Source: Candidatus Sulfotelmatobacter sp. | GTDB taxonomy: Bacteria > Acidobacteriota > Terriglobia > Terriglobales > Acidobacteriaceae | NCBI GenBank assembly: GCA_025462865.1 | Contig: JAOAPI010000150.1 | Location: 124,001 to 188,000 of the forward strand | DNA length: 64,000 bases | Direction of reading: 5' to 3' | In this document: positions 7,526 through 15,568 of the stretch, one piece after another | Position numbering within the stretch: the first letter of the stretch is position 1 | Layout: each line of letters begins with the position of its first letter | Translations under genes and position numbers: made by a program | Notes under the pieces: generated by a model | Told to the model about the DNA's origin: nothing | What the model saw: the letters and a program-made list of their open reading frames with translations, nothing else | Databases searched by the model: none

Positions 7526-8263
7526 TTACAACCCGTAAAACCACGAGTACCCCTGGTCTTCCCAGTACCCCACTTTGTCCAGCACGTTCGTGACTTTCAA
7601 CTCCGTCAAATACTTTGCCTGCTTGTACCCAATCTTAGTGGGAATCTGCAAACGCAGCGGCGCTCCATGTGCCCGGCTAAGCGGCTGGTCGTACATCTCA
7701 TAACAAAGCAAAGTCTGCGGATGCAGCGCCGTCGCCATATCCAGGGATTCGTAATAATCATCGGCGCACTTCACGGTGATAAAGCGCGCTGTAGTGTCCG
7801 CGCCCACAGTCTTCAGAAAATCCGAGAGCCGTGCTCCGCCGAATCGTCCGATCACATCCCAGCCTTCAACGCAGATGTGGCGCGTGTTCTGCCGGACGAG
7901 CGGCAACGCCTGCACATGTGACAACTTGTATTCCCCAACCTTCTGCACCTCACCGCCCACCGTCAGTGTCCAGTTTTCGAGATCCACTCCGGGATCGTCC
8001 ACGTCATATCCGTTGATGGGAAATTTCTCGAATGGCGCCACAGCGGCATCGTCGAATGTCGGCGCCAGGTGCCCCGTCCGGAACAGCCGTGCGGAAGCCC
8101 AATCGCTGAATCCTAGCCCCTTCTTCAGCAACCCTTCCTGCAGCCCCGGGATGGCAAAGGCCCCCAGCGCGAGCACCGGTGTCAGCTTCAACAGCTCCCG
8201 CCTGCTGACGCCGCGGAAAGCTTTTTCATCCATCTTGCGATCATCACCACGATTGTTCTTCAT
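7526..8263 (-). CDS. Tat-exported molybdopterin oxidoreductase (sulfite oxidase / MsrP-like)
   Basis: A 245-residue protein with a Tat-type signal (SRRELLKLTPVLALGAFAIPG, motif residues 20-27) and an oxidoreductase molybdopterin-binding domain. The Mo-coordinating cysteine is C131 in RHICVEGW. It lacks the C-terminal dimerisation domain of eukaryotic sulfite oxidase, like MsrP/YedY. MsrP reduces methionine sulfoxide in periplasmic proteins; whether this enzyme does that or oxidises sulfite cannot be told. The adjacent cytochrome b gene is the probable redox partner. Confidence 0.88.
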   Translation of the reverse strand: MKNNRGDDRKMDEKAFRGVSRRELLKLTPVLALGAFAIPGLQEGLLKKGLGFSDWASARLFRTGHLAPTFDDAAVAPFEKFPINGYDVDDPGVDLENWTLTVGGEVQKVGEYKLSHVQALPLVRQNTRHICVEGWDVIGRFGGARLSDFLKTVGADTTARFITVKCADDYYESLDMATALHPQTLLCYEMYDQPLSRAHGAPLRLQIPTKIGYKQAKYLTELKVTNVLDKVGYWEDQGYSWFYGL

Positions 8264-8471
8264 GCTTTGGCCTTCATGGCTTCCTTAATATACGAACACC
8301 CAGGCAAACACACATCGGCCCGTAGCAATGGGATTCGCCAGACCGCCGAAAGTTTCGCCTGAACACCAGTTTGAGGATCATACCGCCCCGCGGGCCAAGT
8401 GGCCTTCACCTTTTGCTAGCCTTTAAAACGTTTTCAAGGCATACTAGCGGAAGCGCCAAACCCCCGGGCGC
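8264..8471. promoter_or_regulatory. Divergent intergenic region
   Basis: About 208 bases between the molybdoenzyme gene (minus) and the TonB-like gene (plus). No open frame of interest. AT-rich pockets occur around 8420-8450. Promoters in both directions are expected; none is called. Confidence 0.25.
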
Positions 8472-9314
8472 GTGCGGCTCCCAGAAATGTCAGATACAGA
8501 ACTGAAAATCACCGTACCCGAAGGGGATCGCGTCTTTCTCGCCCGGCCTCAGCGGGACTTGGCGCATGAGACCAAACAGCGCAAATTGATGCTGAGTTCT
8601 CTCTGCCTGCTTCTGGTCGCTTTGAGCATCGTGATCTGGCATGAGCGCGAATTCTGGTTTCCTGAGGAATCGGACGCGGATGCAGACCAGCCGGCCGAGA
8701 CGATTCCCGCCACCAAGCTCGCTTCGCAGCCCACCGCTTCAGCCCCAGCAAATGCTCCAGCCGCAAAGCCGAAACATCAAGCGGCGGCTCAGCCAAAAAC
8801 TCCTGCTCCACCGGCTGCTGCCGCCCCTGCAGCCGCAACCACAGCCCGCACCGTTTTGCCTCCTCTGGAAGTAGAAGTGGTCGCTGGAGACAGCCATCGC
8901 ACCATCCGGCCGGGCAGCAGCTCGGTTCGCGTTGACTTGCAACCCGGCGCGCCTCCGCAGACTGTGAATGAGCCCGCGATCACCGAGACTGAGACTGCGG
9001 CGAACGTAACCAGCAGCGCCGCCGAACATGTCCAAATGTCCGCCGACGCTTCCGACATCGTCTCCCGCCCAGTCAGGCCCAACTATCCGCTGCTGGCGCG
9101 GCAGATGAAGGTACAAGGTTCGGTGATCCTGCAAGCATTGATCGGCCGGGATGGAATCATCCAGAATCTTCGCGTCGTGAGCGGACCCCATATCCTAGCC
9201 TCCGCAGCCCAGGACGCCGTCCGCCAGTGGCACTTCAAACCGCATTTTCAGGGCAGTGAAGCCGTCGAGACCCAGGCCAAGATCACGGTTAACTTCACCA
9301 TCTCAACCAACTGA
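8472..9314 (+). CDS. TonB-like energy-transducer protein
   Basis: A 280-residue bitopic protein. Residues about 43-58 form the membrane anchor (LMLSSLCLLLVALSIVIW), followed by a long Ala/Pro/Lys linker and a C-terminal TonB domain (RPNYPLLARQMKVQGSVILQ to WHFKPHF). It would link the inner membrane to outer-membrane receptors or serve in envelope protein interactions. No ExbB/ExbD or receptor genes are nearby. The listed start is a GTG; an ATG five codons later is equally possible. Confidence 0.85.
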   Translation: MRLPEMSDTELKITVPEGDRVFLARPQRDLAHETKQRKLMLSSLCLLLVALSIVIWHEREFWFPEESDADADQPAETIPATKLASQPTASAPANAPAAKPKHQAAAQPKTPAPPAAAAPAAATTARTVLPPLEVEVVAGDSHRTIRPGSSSVRVDLQPGAPPQTVNEPAITETETAANVTSSAAEHVQMSADASDIVSRPVRPNYPLLARQMKVQGSVILQALIGRDGIIQNLRVVSGPHILASAAQDAVRQWHFKPHFQGSEAVETQAKITVNFTISTN

Positions 9315-9337
9315 AATCTTTCCTGCAAAAATAACGA

Positions 9338-9368
9338 GCGCCTCGAATCTCTTTCGAGATCGAGGCGC
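9338..9368. other. Strong hairpin downstream of the TonB-like gene
   Basis: The two arms GCGCCTCGAATCTC and GAGATCGAGGCGC pair over 13 bp with one bulged A and a TTTC loop. It lies 24 nt after the TonB-like stop. No U-tract follows on the plus strand, so it is either a stem for Rho-dependent or mRNA-stabilising use, or an atypical terminator. Confidence 0.6.
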
Positions 9369-9604
9369 CCGGGCAGCCCTCCCCCAGAACTGCTCACCTG
9401 CGAAATTAAGCGCCATGCAGGATTTTGCAAATGGCACCCTTGTGCCACAGCGGTTGCCCCAAAGTGCCATCCCGCTTGAGAGCTCAGAAAAATCATCTTT
9501 CCCTACCCGCCAAGGAGTCTTCGATCCTTCAATCACCCGGCCGCTCTGAAGTTCGTTGCCATTCTGCCGATGAATAAACCAGCAACACTCTCTCGCGAGG
9601 CAAC

Positions 9605-10543
9605 ATGCCGCCCTTTAACGACCCCGACATTTGCCGCGACATACTTGACGGCCTGCAGATTGGCGTTAGCGTGCTCGATCTGCAGCACAAGATCGTCTTC
9701 TGGAGTGATGGCGCCGAACGGGTCACCGGATATTCACGCATGGATGTTCTGGGACATTCCTGCGCGGAGAATATTCTCCAACATTGCAATCACATCAGCT
9801 GTGAGATGTGCACCGATGGCTGCCCAATCTCCAGTGCGCTGCACGACGCCAAGCCGATAGAGGCCGTAACTTTTATTCACCACAAATCCGGTCATCGCGC
9901 TCAAGTGCATACCTGGGCAATTCCGTTGCGCGATAAACACGGGTCGATCATCGGCATTATCCAGACTTTTGAAGGCGACTTTGCCCTGGCAGGCCCCGGC
10001 CCAGACGACCACAGCATGAGAGAGCGCGGCTGCCTCGACGACACTACCGGATTGCCCAATGAGGCCATGATGCAGGCCCACCTGCGGGAACTGCTGGGTA
10101 CCTTCGCCGAGCTTCAAATTTCCTTTGGTGTCGTTTGCCTGGAGGTTTCTGATCTCGACAAGTTTCGGGCGCGGTACGGACAAGTGGCAACTAGATCCAT
10201 CCTGCAGGTGCTGGCTCGAACCTTGAGAAACACAGTCTGGCCCACCGATTTTGTGGGCCGCTGGAGCGAGGAGCGATTCCTCGTGATTTTAAGCGGATGT
10301 CACGAGGATGCCCTACGCCTAATCAGCCAGCGCATTTTAAGTATGACGGCGAATGCCACGATCCAATGGTGGGGAGAAGAACTGTCGGTAGCCATATCGA
10401 TCGCTGGAACCGTGGCTCTCGCCGGTGACACGGTGGCTTCGCTCTTGCTGCGGGCACAACAAGGGCTCCGCGGGAATCAAGTCGCGGCATCGGGACATGC
10501 TCTAGCGGCCACCGCGTCAACGTCAACGAATTCAAAGACCTAA
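9605..10543 (+). CDS. PAS domain protein with degenerate GGDEF domain
   Basis: A 312-residue cytoplasmic protein. A PAS domain (residues about 8-125) contains an unusual Cys/His cluster, HCNHISCEMCTDGCP, which could bind metal or sense redox state. The C-terminal part has the fold pattern of a diguanylate cyclase, but the GGDEF active-site loop reads GRWSEERF, so c-di-GMP synthesis is unlikely; it may bind nucleotide or act as a partner. The stop lies 3 nt before motA, so it is in the motor operon and probably modulates stator function (inference). Confidence 0.85.
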   Translation: MPPFNDPDICRDILDGLQIGVSVLDLQHKIVFWSDGAERVTGYSRMDVLGHSCAENILQHCNHISCEMCTDGCPISSALHDAKPIEAVTFIHHKSGHRAQVHTWAIPLRDKHGSIIGIIQTFEGDFALAGPGPDDHSMRERGCLDDTTGLPNEAMMQAHLRELLGTFAELQISFGVVCLEVSDLDKFRARYGQVATRSILQVLARTLRNTVWPTDFVGRWSEERFLVILSGCHEDALRLISQRILSMTANATIQWWGEELSVAISIAGTVALAGDTVASLLLRAQQGLRGNQVAASGHALAATASTSTNSKT

Positions 10544-10546
10544 CTC

Positions 10547-11452
10547 ATGTTCGCGATTATTGGCATTGTCGTGGTTTTCGGCTGCGTGGTGGCCGGCTAT
10601 TTAATGGAGCACGGCAATCTGCGTGTGCTCATTCAGCCGGCAGAACTTGTCACCATCCTCGGCGCTGCCATTGGCACCGTCCTCATTGCCAATCCTCTGC
10701 ACATTCTGAAGCAAATTGCCGGCGGCATCGGCGGCGTCTTCGCCGGCTCCAAATACACCAGGCAGGCCTACATCGATTCACTGAAAATGATGTACGAATT
10801 ACTCAACAAGGCACGCAAAGACGGACTAATGGCCCTCGAAGGCGATGTTGAAGAACCCGAGAAAAGCCCCGTGTTTGCGAAGGGGCCGTCCGTCTTCAGG
10901 AACCATCACGTCCGCGACTTCGTCTGCGATTCGCTGCGCATGGCCATTACCGGCGTCGATGCCTTTGACCTCGATCAAATGCTGGACCTCGACCTCGAAG
11001 TTCATCATCATCAATCCGCACTACCCACCGCAGCGCTCAATAGCATGGCCGATTCCCTGCCCGGTCTCGGAATTGTTGCTGCGGTGCTCGGCATCGTAAT
11101 TACCATGGGCGCGCTCGGCGGACCTCCGGAAGAAATCGGAAAAAAAGTTGCCGCAGCTCTAGTGGGAACATTCCTCGGAATCCTGCTGTGCTATGGACTG
11201 GTCGGCCCGATCGCCGCAAGCATGGGCAAGATCGCCGACGACGAGCACGCTTACCTGTATGTCCTGCGCGTTCTGATCGTCTCTTTTCTAAAAGGCACAG
11301 CTCCCATCATGGCTGTGGAAGTGGCGCGGCGCGCGGTTCCTGGGCATGTTCGGCCATCCTTCAAGGAAGTGGAAACCGCCTGCCGCAACAAAGCACCGTC
11401 CGATGAAGCGGCGGCAACCCCCGAAGCCTCAGCCGCCGCGGCGGGACAGTAG
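10547..11452 (+). CDS. motA: Flagellar-type motor stator protein MotA
   Basis: A 301-residue inner-membrane protein with the MotA pattern: two N-terminal helices, a large cytoplasmic loop (including VRDFVCDSLRMAITG), then two further helices with the conserved Pro region (DSLPGLGIVAAVLGIVITMG) and GTFLGILLCYGLVGP. With MotB it forms the ion channel that powers rotation. It directly follows the PAS protein and precedes motB. No other flagellar gene is in the window. Confidence 0.93.
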   Translation: MFAIIGIVVVFGCVVAGYLMEHGNLRVLIQPAELVTILGAAIGTVLIANPLHILKQIAGGIGGVFAGSKYTRQAYIDSLKMMYELLNKARKDGLMALEGDVEEPEKSPVFAKGPSVFRNHHVRDFVCDSLRMAITGVDAFDLDQMLDLDLEVHHHQSALPTAALNSMADSLPGLGIVAAVLGIVITMGALGGPPEEIGKKVAAALVGTFLGILLCYGLVGPIAASMGKIADDEHAYLYVLRVLIVSFLKGTAPIMAVEVARRAVPGHVRPSFKEVETACRNKAPSDEAAATPEASAAAAGQ

Positions 11453-11472
11453 AGTTCGGACGCGAAATCATT

Positions 11473-12279
11473 ATGGATAAAACTCGTCCCATCATCATCA
11501 AGAAAAAGAGCGGCCACAGCGCCCACCACGGCGGCGCCTGGAAGGTCGCCTACGCTGATTTCGTTACCGCCATGATGTCTCTATTCATCGTCCTGTGGCT
11601 GCTCAGCAGCAGTAAGCCGGTTCAGGAAGCTGTCGGTGGCTATTTCCGGGATCCTAGCGGCACGGCCGACAAAAAAGGATCCGCCGTGGCCGGCGCCGGC
11701 GAAAATTTCATCCTCACCAAAGATGACATGCCAAAGCTGAAAAACCAGCTGGAGGAAAAAATTCGTGAGATGAATGACTTCGAGAAACTCAAGAACCACA
11801 TCGAGATGACGGTCACCAACGAAGGCCTGCGCATCGAACTCATGGAATCCGCTGCCGGTACTTTTTTCGATAGCGGCAGCGCCAAACTGAATGGTGACGG
11901 TCACGAAATGCTTATCGCGCTGGCACAGGAACTGAGTAATCTTCCCAACAAACTTTCCATTGAGGGCCACACCGACTCCAAGCCTTATGCCACATCTGGA
12001 AATTACAGCAATTGGGAACTTTCCACCGACCGTGCCAACGCAGCGCGCCGCCTCATGCAAGCCAATGGAGTCGGCACAGCTCAGATCACTCAGGTCCGCG
12101 GATTCGCCGATCAGCGTCTCCGGAAGCTCGACAACCCCCTCGATCCTTCCAACCGCCGCATTTCTCTCATCGTGCAATACATCGTAAAAAGTCACGAAGG
12201 AGACAACGAGAAACCTTCTGCAGCAGTCGAAGAAAAGAAAGCTGAGGAAAAGCCACCAGCCTCCACTCCCCCTAAATAA
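11473..12279 (+). CDS. motB: Motor stator protein MotB
   Basis: A 268-residue protein with one N-terminal membrane helix preceded by GGAWKVAYADFVTAMM, where Asp29 is the proton-carrying residue. The C-terminal OmpA/MotB peptidoglycan-binding domain includes LSIEGHTDSKPY and the NWELSTDRA motif. It starts 20 nt after motA. The final 25 residues are Lys/Glu/Pro-rich and probably disordered. Confidence 0.93.
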   Translation: MDKTRPIIIKKKSGHSAHHGGAWKVAYADFVTAMMSLFIVLWLLSSSKPVQEAVGGYFRDPSGTADKKGSAVAGAGENFILTKDDMPKLKNQLEEKIREMNDFEKLKNHIEMTVTNEGLRIELMESAAGTFFDSGSAKLNGDGHEMLIALAQELSNLPNKLSIEGHTDSKPYATSGNYSNWELSTDRANAARRLMQANGVGTAQITQVRGFADQRLRKLDNPLDPSNRRISLIVQYIVKSHEGDNEKPSAAVEEKKAEEKPPASTPPK

Positions 12280-12289
12280 CATCGCGATA

Positions 12290-12322
12290 CCCTGTGCAAC
12301 CCTGTGTCCTCTGTGTTTAAGA
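12290..12322 (+). repeat. Dispersed CTGTGTCCTCTGTG-type repeat, copy 2
   Basis: Reads CCCTGTGCAACCCTGTGTCC then TCTGTGTTTAAG. It resembles the copy at 4788-4830. It lies between motB and the M28 peptidase gene. Confidence 0.6.
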
Positions 12323-12393
12323 CTCACATCCGGACGCAATCTCAAAACCCACCCTGTATAATCCCCGTTCGATCCATCTCAGGAGTTTCTGTC

Positions 12394-14010
12394 ATGAAGA
12401 ACTTTGTCCGACGTGCCTGCCTTCTTCTTATCTTGTCCTCGGTCGCACTTTCGTATTCTCAGGAAAAAGTAGATCTGGAAACGATGAGCCGCATCCGTTA
12501 TGAAGGCTTCCGTGACTCCAAAGTGATGGAACTCGCATCCGGCCTCATGGATTCAATCGGAGAGCGTCTCACCGGCTCTCCCAACATGAAGCGTGCTAAC
12601 GAATGGACGCGCGACCAACTGACCGCCATGGGTCTCTCCAACTCGCACCTCGAGGCCTGGGGACCGTTCGGCCGCGGTTGGGCGAATCAGTACGTAAACG
12701 TTCGTATGACCTCGCCCGATGTAGTCACCCTGCTGGCCTACCCCAAAGCATGGACCCCGGGCACCAGCGGCGCGATCCAGGGCAAGTGCATCCGCGCCAC
12801 CATCGACGACAGAAAAGATTTCGACAAATATAAAGGCAAGCTAGCCGGCATGATCGTGATCCTCGGCTCCGACGCCGAAGTGAAACCCATTGCCGAAGCG
12901 CCTTACAAACGTCTAACCGACGATGACCTCGCCAAGCTCGCCGACTACCAGATTCCCGACCGTCCACCCTTCCGCTTCGCCGATTTTTTGAAGCGCCAGC
13001 AATTTACCAAAGACCTCAACCAGTTCTTCGCCGATGAAAAGGTGCTGGCTGTAATCGACCACAGCCGTGGCACTTCGGGCGGCGGCACCGTGTTCGTTCA
13101 GTCCGGCGGATCCTACAAGTCTGGCGAAACCGCCACGATTCCGCAGCTGACCATGGCCTCCGAGCATTGGACCCGTATCGCCCGGTTGCTCCAGCAGAAA
13201 AAAGATGTTTCGCTCGAACTCAACGTCGCCAACAATTTCTACGACGATGATCCCATGCAGTACGACACGATTGCCGAAATTCCCGGTGGCGACAAAAAAG
13301 ATGAAATCGTGATGCTCGGCGCGCACCTCGATTCCTGGCACGCCGGCACTGGCGCCACCGACAATGGCGCTGGCACCATTGTCATGATGGAAGCGGTTCG
13401 TATCCTGAAAGCCCTCGACATCAGGCCCCGCCGCACCATCCGCATCGGCCTGTGGAGTGGCGAGGAACAGGGCTTGCTCGGCTCGCAAAACTATGTCGAA
13501 CATCATTTCGGTTCGCGTCCGCCCATGGACGATCCGTCCATGAAAGGGATGCCAACCTTGCTGCGCCGTGAAGCCGGAGATGTCACGGTTAAGCCCGAGC
13601 AGGCAAAAATTTCCGCCTATTTCAATGTCGATAACGGCACCGGAAAAATTCGTGGCGTCCACCTGCAGGAAAACGAAGCCGTCGCTCCCGTCTTTGAAGC
13701 CTGGATGAAGCCCTTCAAAGATCTCGGCATGACGACTCTTACCATGCGCAACACCGGAGGCACCGACCACCTGTCGTTCGACGCCGTCGGCATTCCGGGA
13801 TTTCAGTTCATCCAGGATCCCATCGAATACGAGACCCGCACTCACCATTCCAACATGGACGTCTATGACCGGCTCCAGCCGGAAGATCTGAAGCAGGCCG
13901 CTGTAATCGTCGCCGCCTTTGTGTACGACGCAGCCATGCGCGACCAGATGCTCCCCCGCAAGCCCATCGAGAAGTCGCTACCGAAAGAACCCGAGAAGAA
14001 AGAAGATTAA
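12394..14010 (+). CDS. Secreted M28 family zinc aminopeptidase
   Basis: A 538-residue peptidase with a signal peptide (CLLLILSSVALSYSQ), an inserted PA-like domain, and the M28 catalytic block: zinc ligands in GAHLDSW and DNGAG, the general-base glutamates in GEEQGLLGSQNY, a further Asp in NVDNGTG, and a final His in THHSNMD. It would trim peptides in the periplasm or outside the cell. The chosen ATG follows AGGAG at 12381-12385 by eight bases and directly begins the signal peptide. A hairpin terminator follows the stop. Confidence 0.92.
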   Translation: MKNFVRRACLLLILSSVALSYSQEKVDLETMSRIRYEGFRDSKVMELASGLMDSIGERLTGSPNMKRANEWTRDQLTAMGLSNSHLEAWGPFGRGWANQYVNVRMTSPDVVTLLAYPKAWTPGTSGAIQGKCIRATIDDRKDFDKYKGKLAGMIVILGSDAEVKPIAEAPYKRLTDDDLAKLADYQIPDRPPFRFADFLKRQQFTKDLNQFFADEKVLAVIDHSRGTSGGGTVFVQSGGSYKSGETATIPQLTMASEHWTRIARLLQQKKDVSLELNVANNFYDDDPMQYDTIAEIPGGDKKDEIVMLGAHLDSWHAGTGATDNGAGTIVMMEAVRILKALDIRPRRTIRIGLWSGEEQGLLGSQNYVEHHFGSRPPMDDPSMKGMPTLLRREAGDVTVKPEQAKISAYFNVDNGTGKIRGVHLQENEAVAPVFEAWMKPFKDLGMTTLTMRNTGGTDHLSFDAVGIPGFQFIQDPIEYETRTHHSNMDVYDRLQPEDLKQAAVIVAAFVYDAAMRDQMLPRKPIEKSLPKEPEKKED

Positions 14011-14029
14011 TAGACAAGTTCCCAAAGTA

Positions 14030-14057
14030 AAGGGTGAGCCGTTTCTGGCTCACCCTT
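14030..14057 (+). terminator. Hairpin terminator between convergent genes
   Basis: An 11-bp perfect stem AAGGGTGAGCC / GGCTCACCCTT with a 6-nt loop, 20 nt after the M28 stop. The trailing sequence CATTGTCTTG is only weakly T-rich. It may act on both the M28 transcript and the converging cupredoxin transcript. Confidence 0.7.
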
Positions 14058-14101
14058 CATTGTCTTGCAGTTTGCCGACTATCCGAGTTCCGCCCAACGG
14101 C

Positions 14102-14728
14102 TTATTTCACTTCGACCTTCACTCGCATCCACGGATGGATGCAGCATTGAAAGTTATGCTGGCCTTTCGACAAATTGGTGACGTCGAGGTGGCTGGCTTG
14201 AAGAATTCGAGTCTTGGCCACGGCGACCGACCCGAATCCGCCGGAACATTCAGGAACAGTAGTCTCTCCCGGCCCGTTGAGCCCCGTGATGAAACCGCCA
14301 CCGAATTGTGCCACCTCGGTGAAGGTGTGAGGCTCGCCACCCTGATCGACTACCGAAAGAGTGTCGCCCTTCTTGATGCTGACTCGGTCCGGCTCGAAGT
14401 CCCAGTTGGGGTCTGGAGTACCTACGGCTGCCTCGGCAAACAGATTATCCAGGGTTGTGAAATATCCAAGCGTGACGTTCTTGCAGAAATCCGCCCCTAA
14501 AGCGGCGTTGAAGGTGGCCGGATCGCATTCGTCCAATGCGACCACCTGCGTGAGACGGGGCGAGTCTTCGCCGCCGCGATCGTGCTGGGTTTTTGCCTGC
14601 GGTTGGCCTTGCCCAAGAACGAACGTCGAGAGACCGAACATTAAGCAGCCAACGAACAGGGTTCTCTGCCCATTTCTCTTACTCTGCCCGGCCAGGTTTC
14701 GCGTCATGATTTTGGTCTTGAATGTCAT
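14102..14728 (-). CDS. Secreted cupredoxin (plastocyanin-like copper protein)
   Basis: A 208-residue protein with an N-terminal signal segment (TLFVGCLMFGLSTFVLGQG). The C-terminal half has the blue-copper fold pattern: VSIKKGDTLSVVDQGGEPHTF supplies the first His and FQCCIHPWMRVKVEV supplies Cys, His and Met ligands. The extra 80-residue segment between signal and cupredoxin domain has no clear homology. Likely function is periplasmic electron transfer or copper handling. AAGGAGA before the ATG supports the start. Confidence 0.85.
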   Translation of the reverse strand: MTFKTKIMTRNLAGQSKRNGQRTLFVGCLMFGLSTFVLGQGQPQAKTQHDRGGEDSPRLTQVVALDECDPATFNAALGADFCKNVTLGYFTTLDNLFAEAAVGTPDPNWDFEPDRVSIKKGDTLSVVDQGGEPHTFTEVAQFGGGFITGLNGPGETTVPECSGGFGSVAVAKTRILQASHLDVTNLSKGQHNFQCCIHPWMRVKVEVK

Positions 14729-14974
14729 ACGATTCTCCTTATTCTCCAGTTTTGTCTCAGAATGCTGACTCGCGATGCACCGATCTCCTAAAGGGCTTGA
14801 GTTTCATGATCCCCTACATGTAACTGCGAAAAACGCCGGCCGATTTGATCATCGGAAGACAAATTATTTTTAGGAGTCGCAAATTCGTCGCTGCCTCTTG
14901 CGGCGTTTGACATGCCAAATGGGAAGGGATAGCCTACACAGCCAAGTGGTTCCAACGTATTAGGGGCAAATCCG

Positions 14975-15568
14975 GTGGCGCATGTTCCTCCGAGTCAAGT
15001 CACAGAACTCTTGCACGGCTGGCGGGCCGGCGACCGCAAAGCCTCAGACGCTCTGCTGCCCCTGGTTTATGACGAGCTCCGTCGTCTGGCCCATCACCGC
15101 TTGAGGAAAGAACGCCCCGACCACACTTTGCAGAGCGCGGCGCTGGTGCATGAAGCATATTTTCGGCTGGTAGGGCAGGACCTTCCGGCCTGGGAAAGCC
15201 GTGCGCATTTTTTCGCAATCGCCGCCCAACTCATGCGCCAGATTCTGGTGGACTATGCTCGCCGCCATCGCGCCTCCAAACGCGGCAGCGGTGTCTGCAT
15301 GCTCACGTTGGACGAAGCTATGGCCCTGCCTCAGCGCAAAGACGTGGATGTCGTCGCCCTCGATGACGCCCTCAACACTCTTGCAGAGATGGATCCGCGG
15401 CAGAGCCGCGTCGTAGAGTTACGTTTCTTCGCCGGCCTTTCGTTGGAGGAAACCTCTGAGGTCATGGGGATCGCGACTGCAACCGTGCAGCGCGATTGGA
15501 CTGCGGCCCGCGCCTGGCTGCATAGGGAAATTTCCCGGAAACCCAGTTCCCGGAGTTCAGGATCATGA
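14975..15568 (+). CDS. ECF-like sigma factor (acidobacterial/planctomycete type)
   Basis: A 197-residue sigma factor whose region 2 (DELRRLAHHRLRKERPDHTL, LVHEAYFRL, ESRAHFFAIAAQLMRQILVD) matches the group that lies next to Ser/Thr kinases in Acidobacteria and Planctomycetes. Region 4 is LSLEETSEVMGIATATVQRD. The GTG start follows AGGGG. Its TGA overlaps the ATG of the kinase gene (ATGA), so they are co-translated and the kinase probably controls sigma activity or a shared output (inference). Confidence 0.9.
   Translation: MAHVPPSQVTELLHGWRAGDRKASDALLPLVYDELRRLAHHRLRKERPDHTLQSAALVHEAYFRLVGQDLPAWESRAHFFAIAAQLMRQILVDYARRHRASKRGSGVCMLTLDEAMALPQRKDVDVVALDDALNTLAEMDPRQSRVVELRFFAGLSLEETSEVMGIATATVQRDWTAARAWLHREISRKPSSRSSGS

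Noticed and set aside
9338-9368. Calling the 9338 hairpin an intrinsic terminator
   Set aside because: No T-run follows the stem on the plus strand, so I list it only as a hairpin.
12913-13848. A 311-codon minus-strand frame
   Set aside because: It is antisense to the M28 peptidase catalytic region and has no ribosome site or family pattern.
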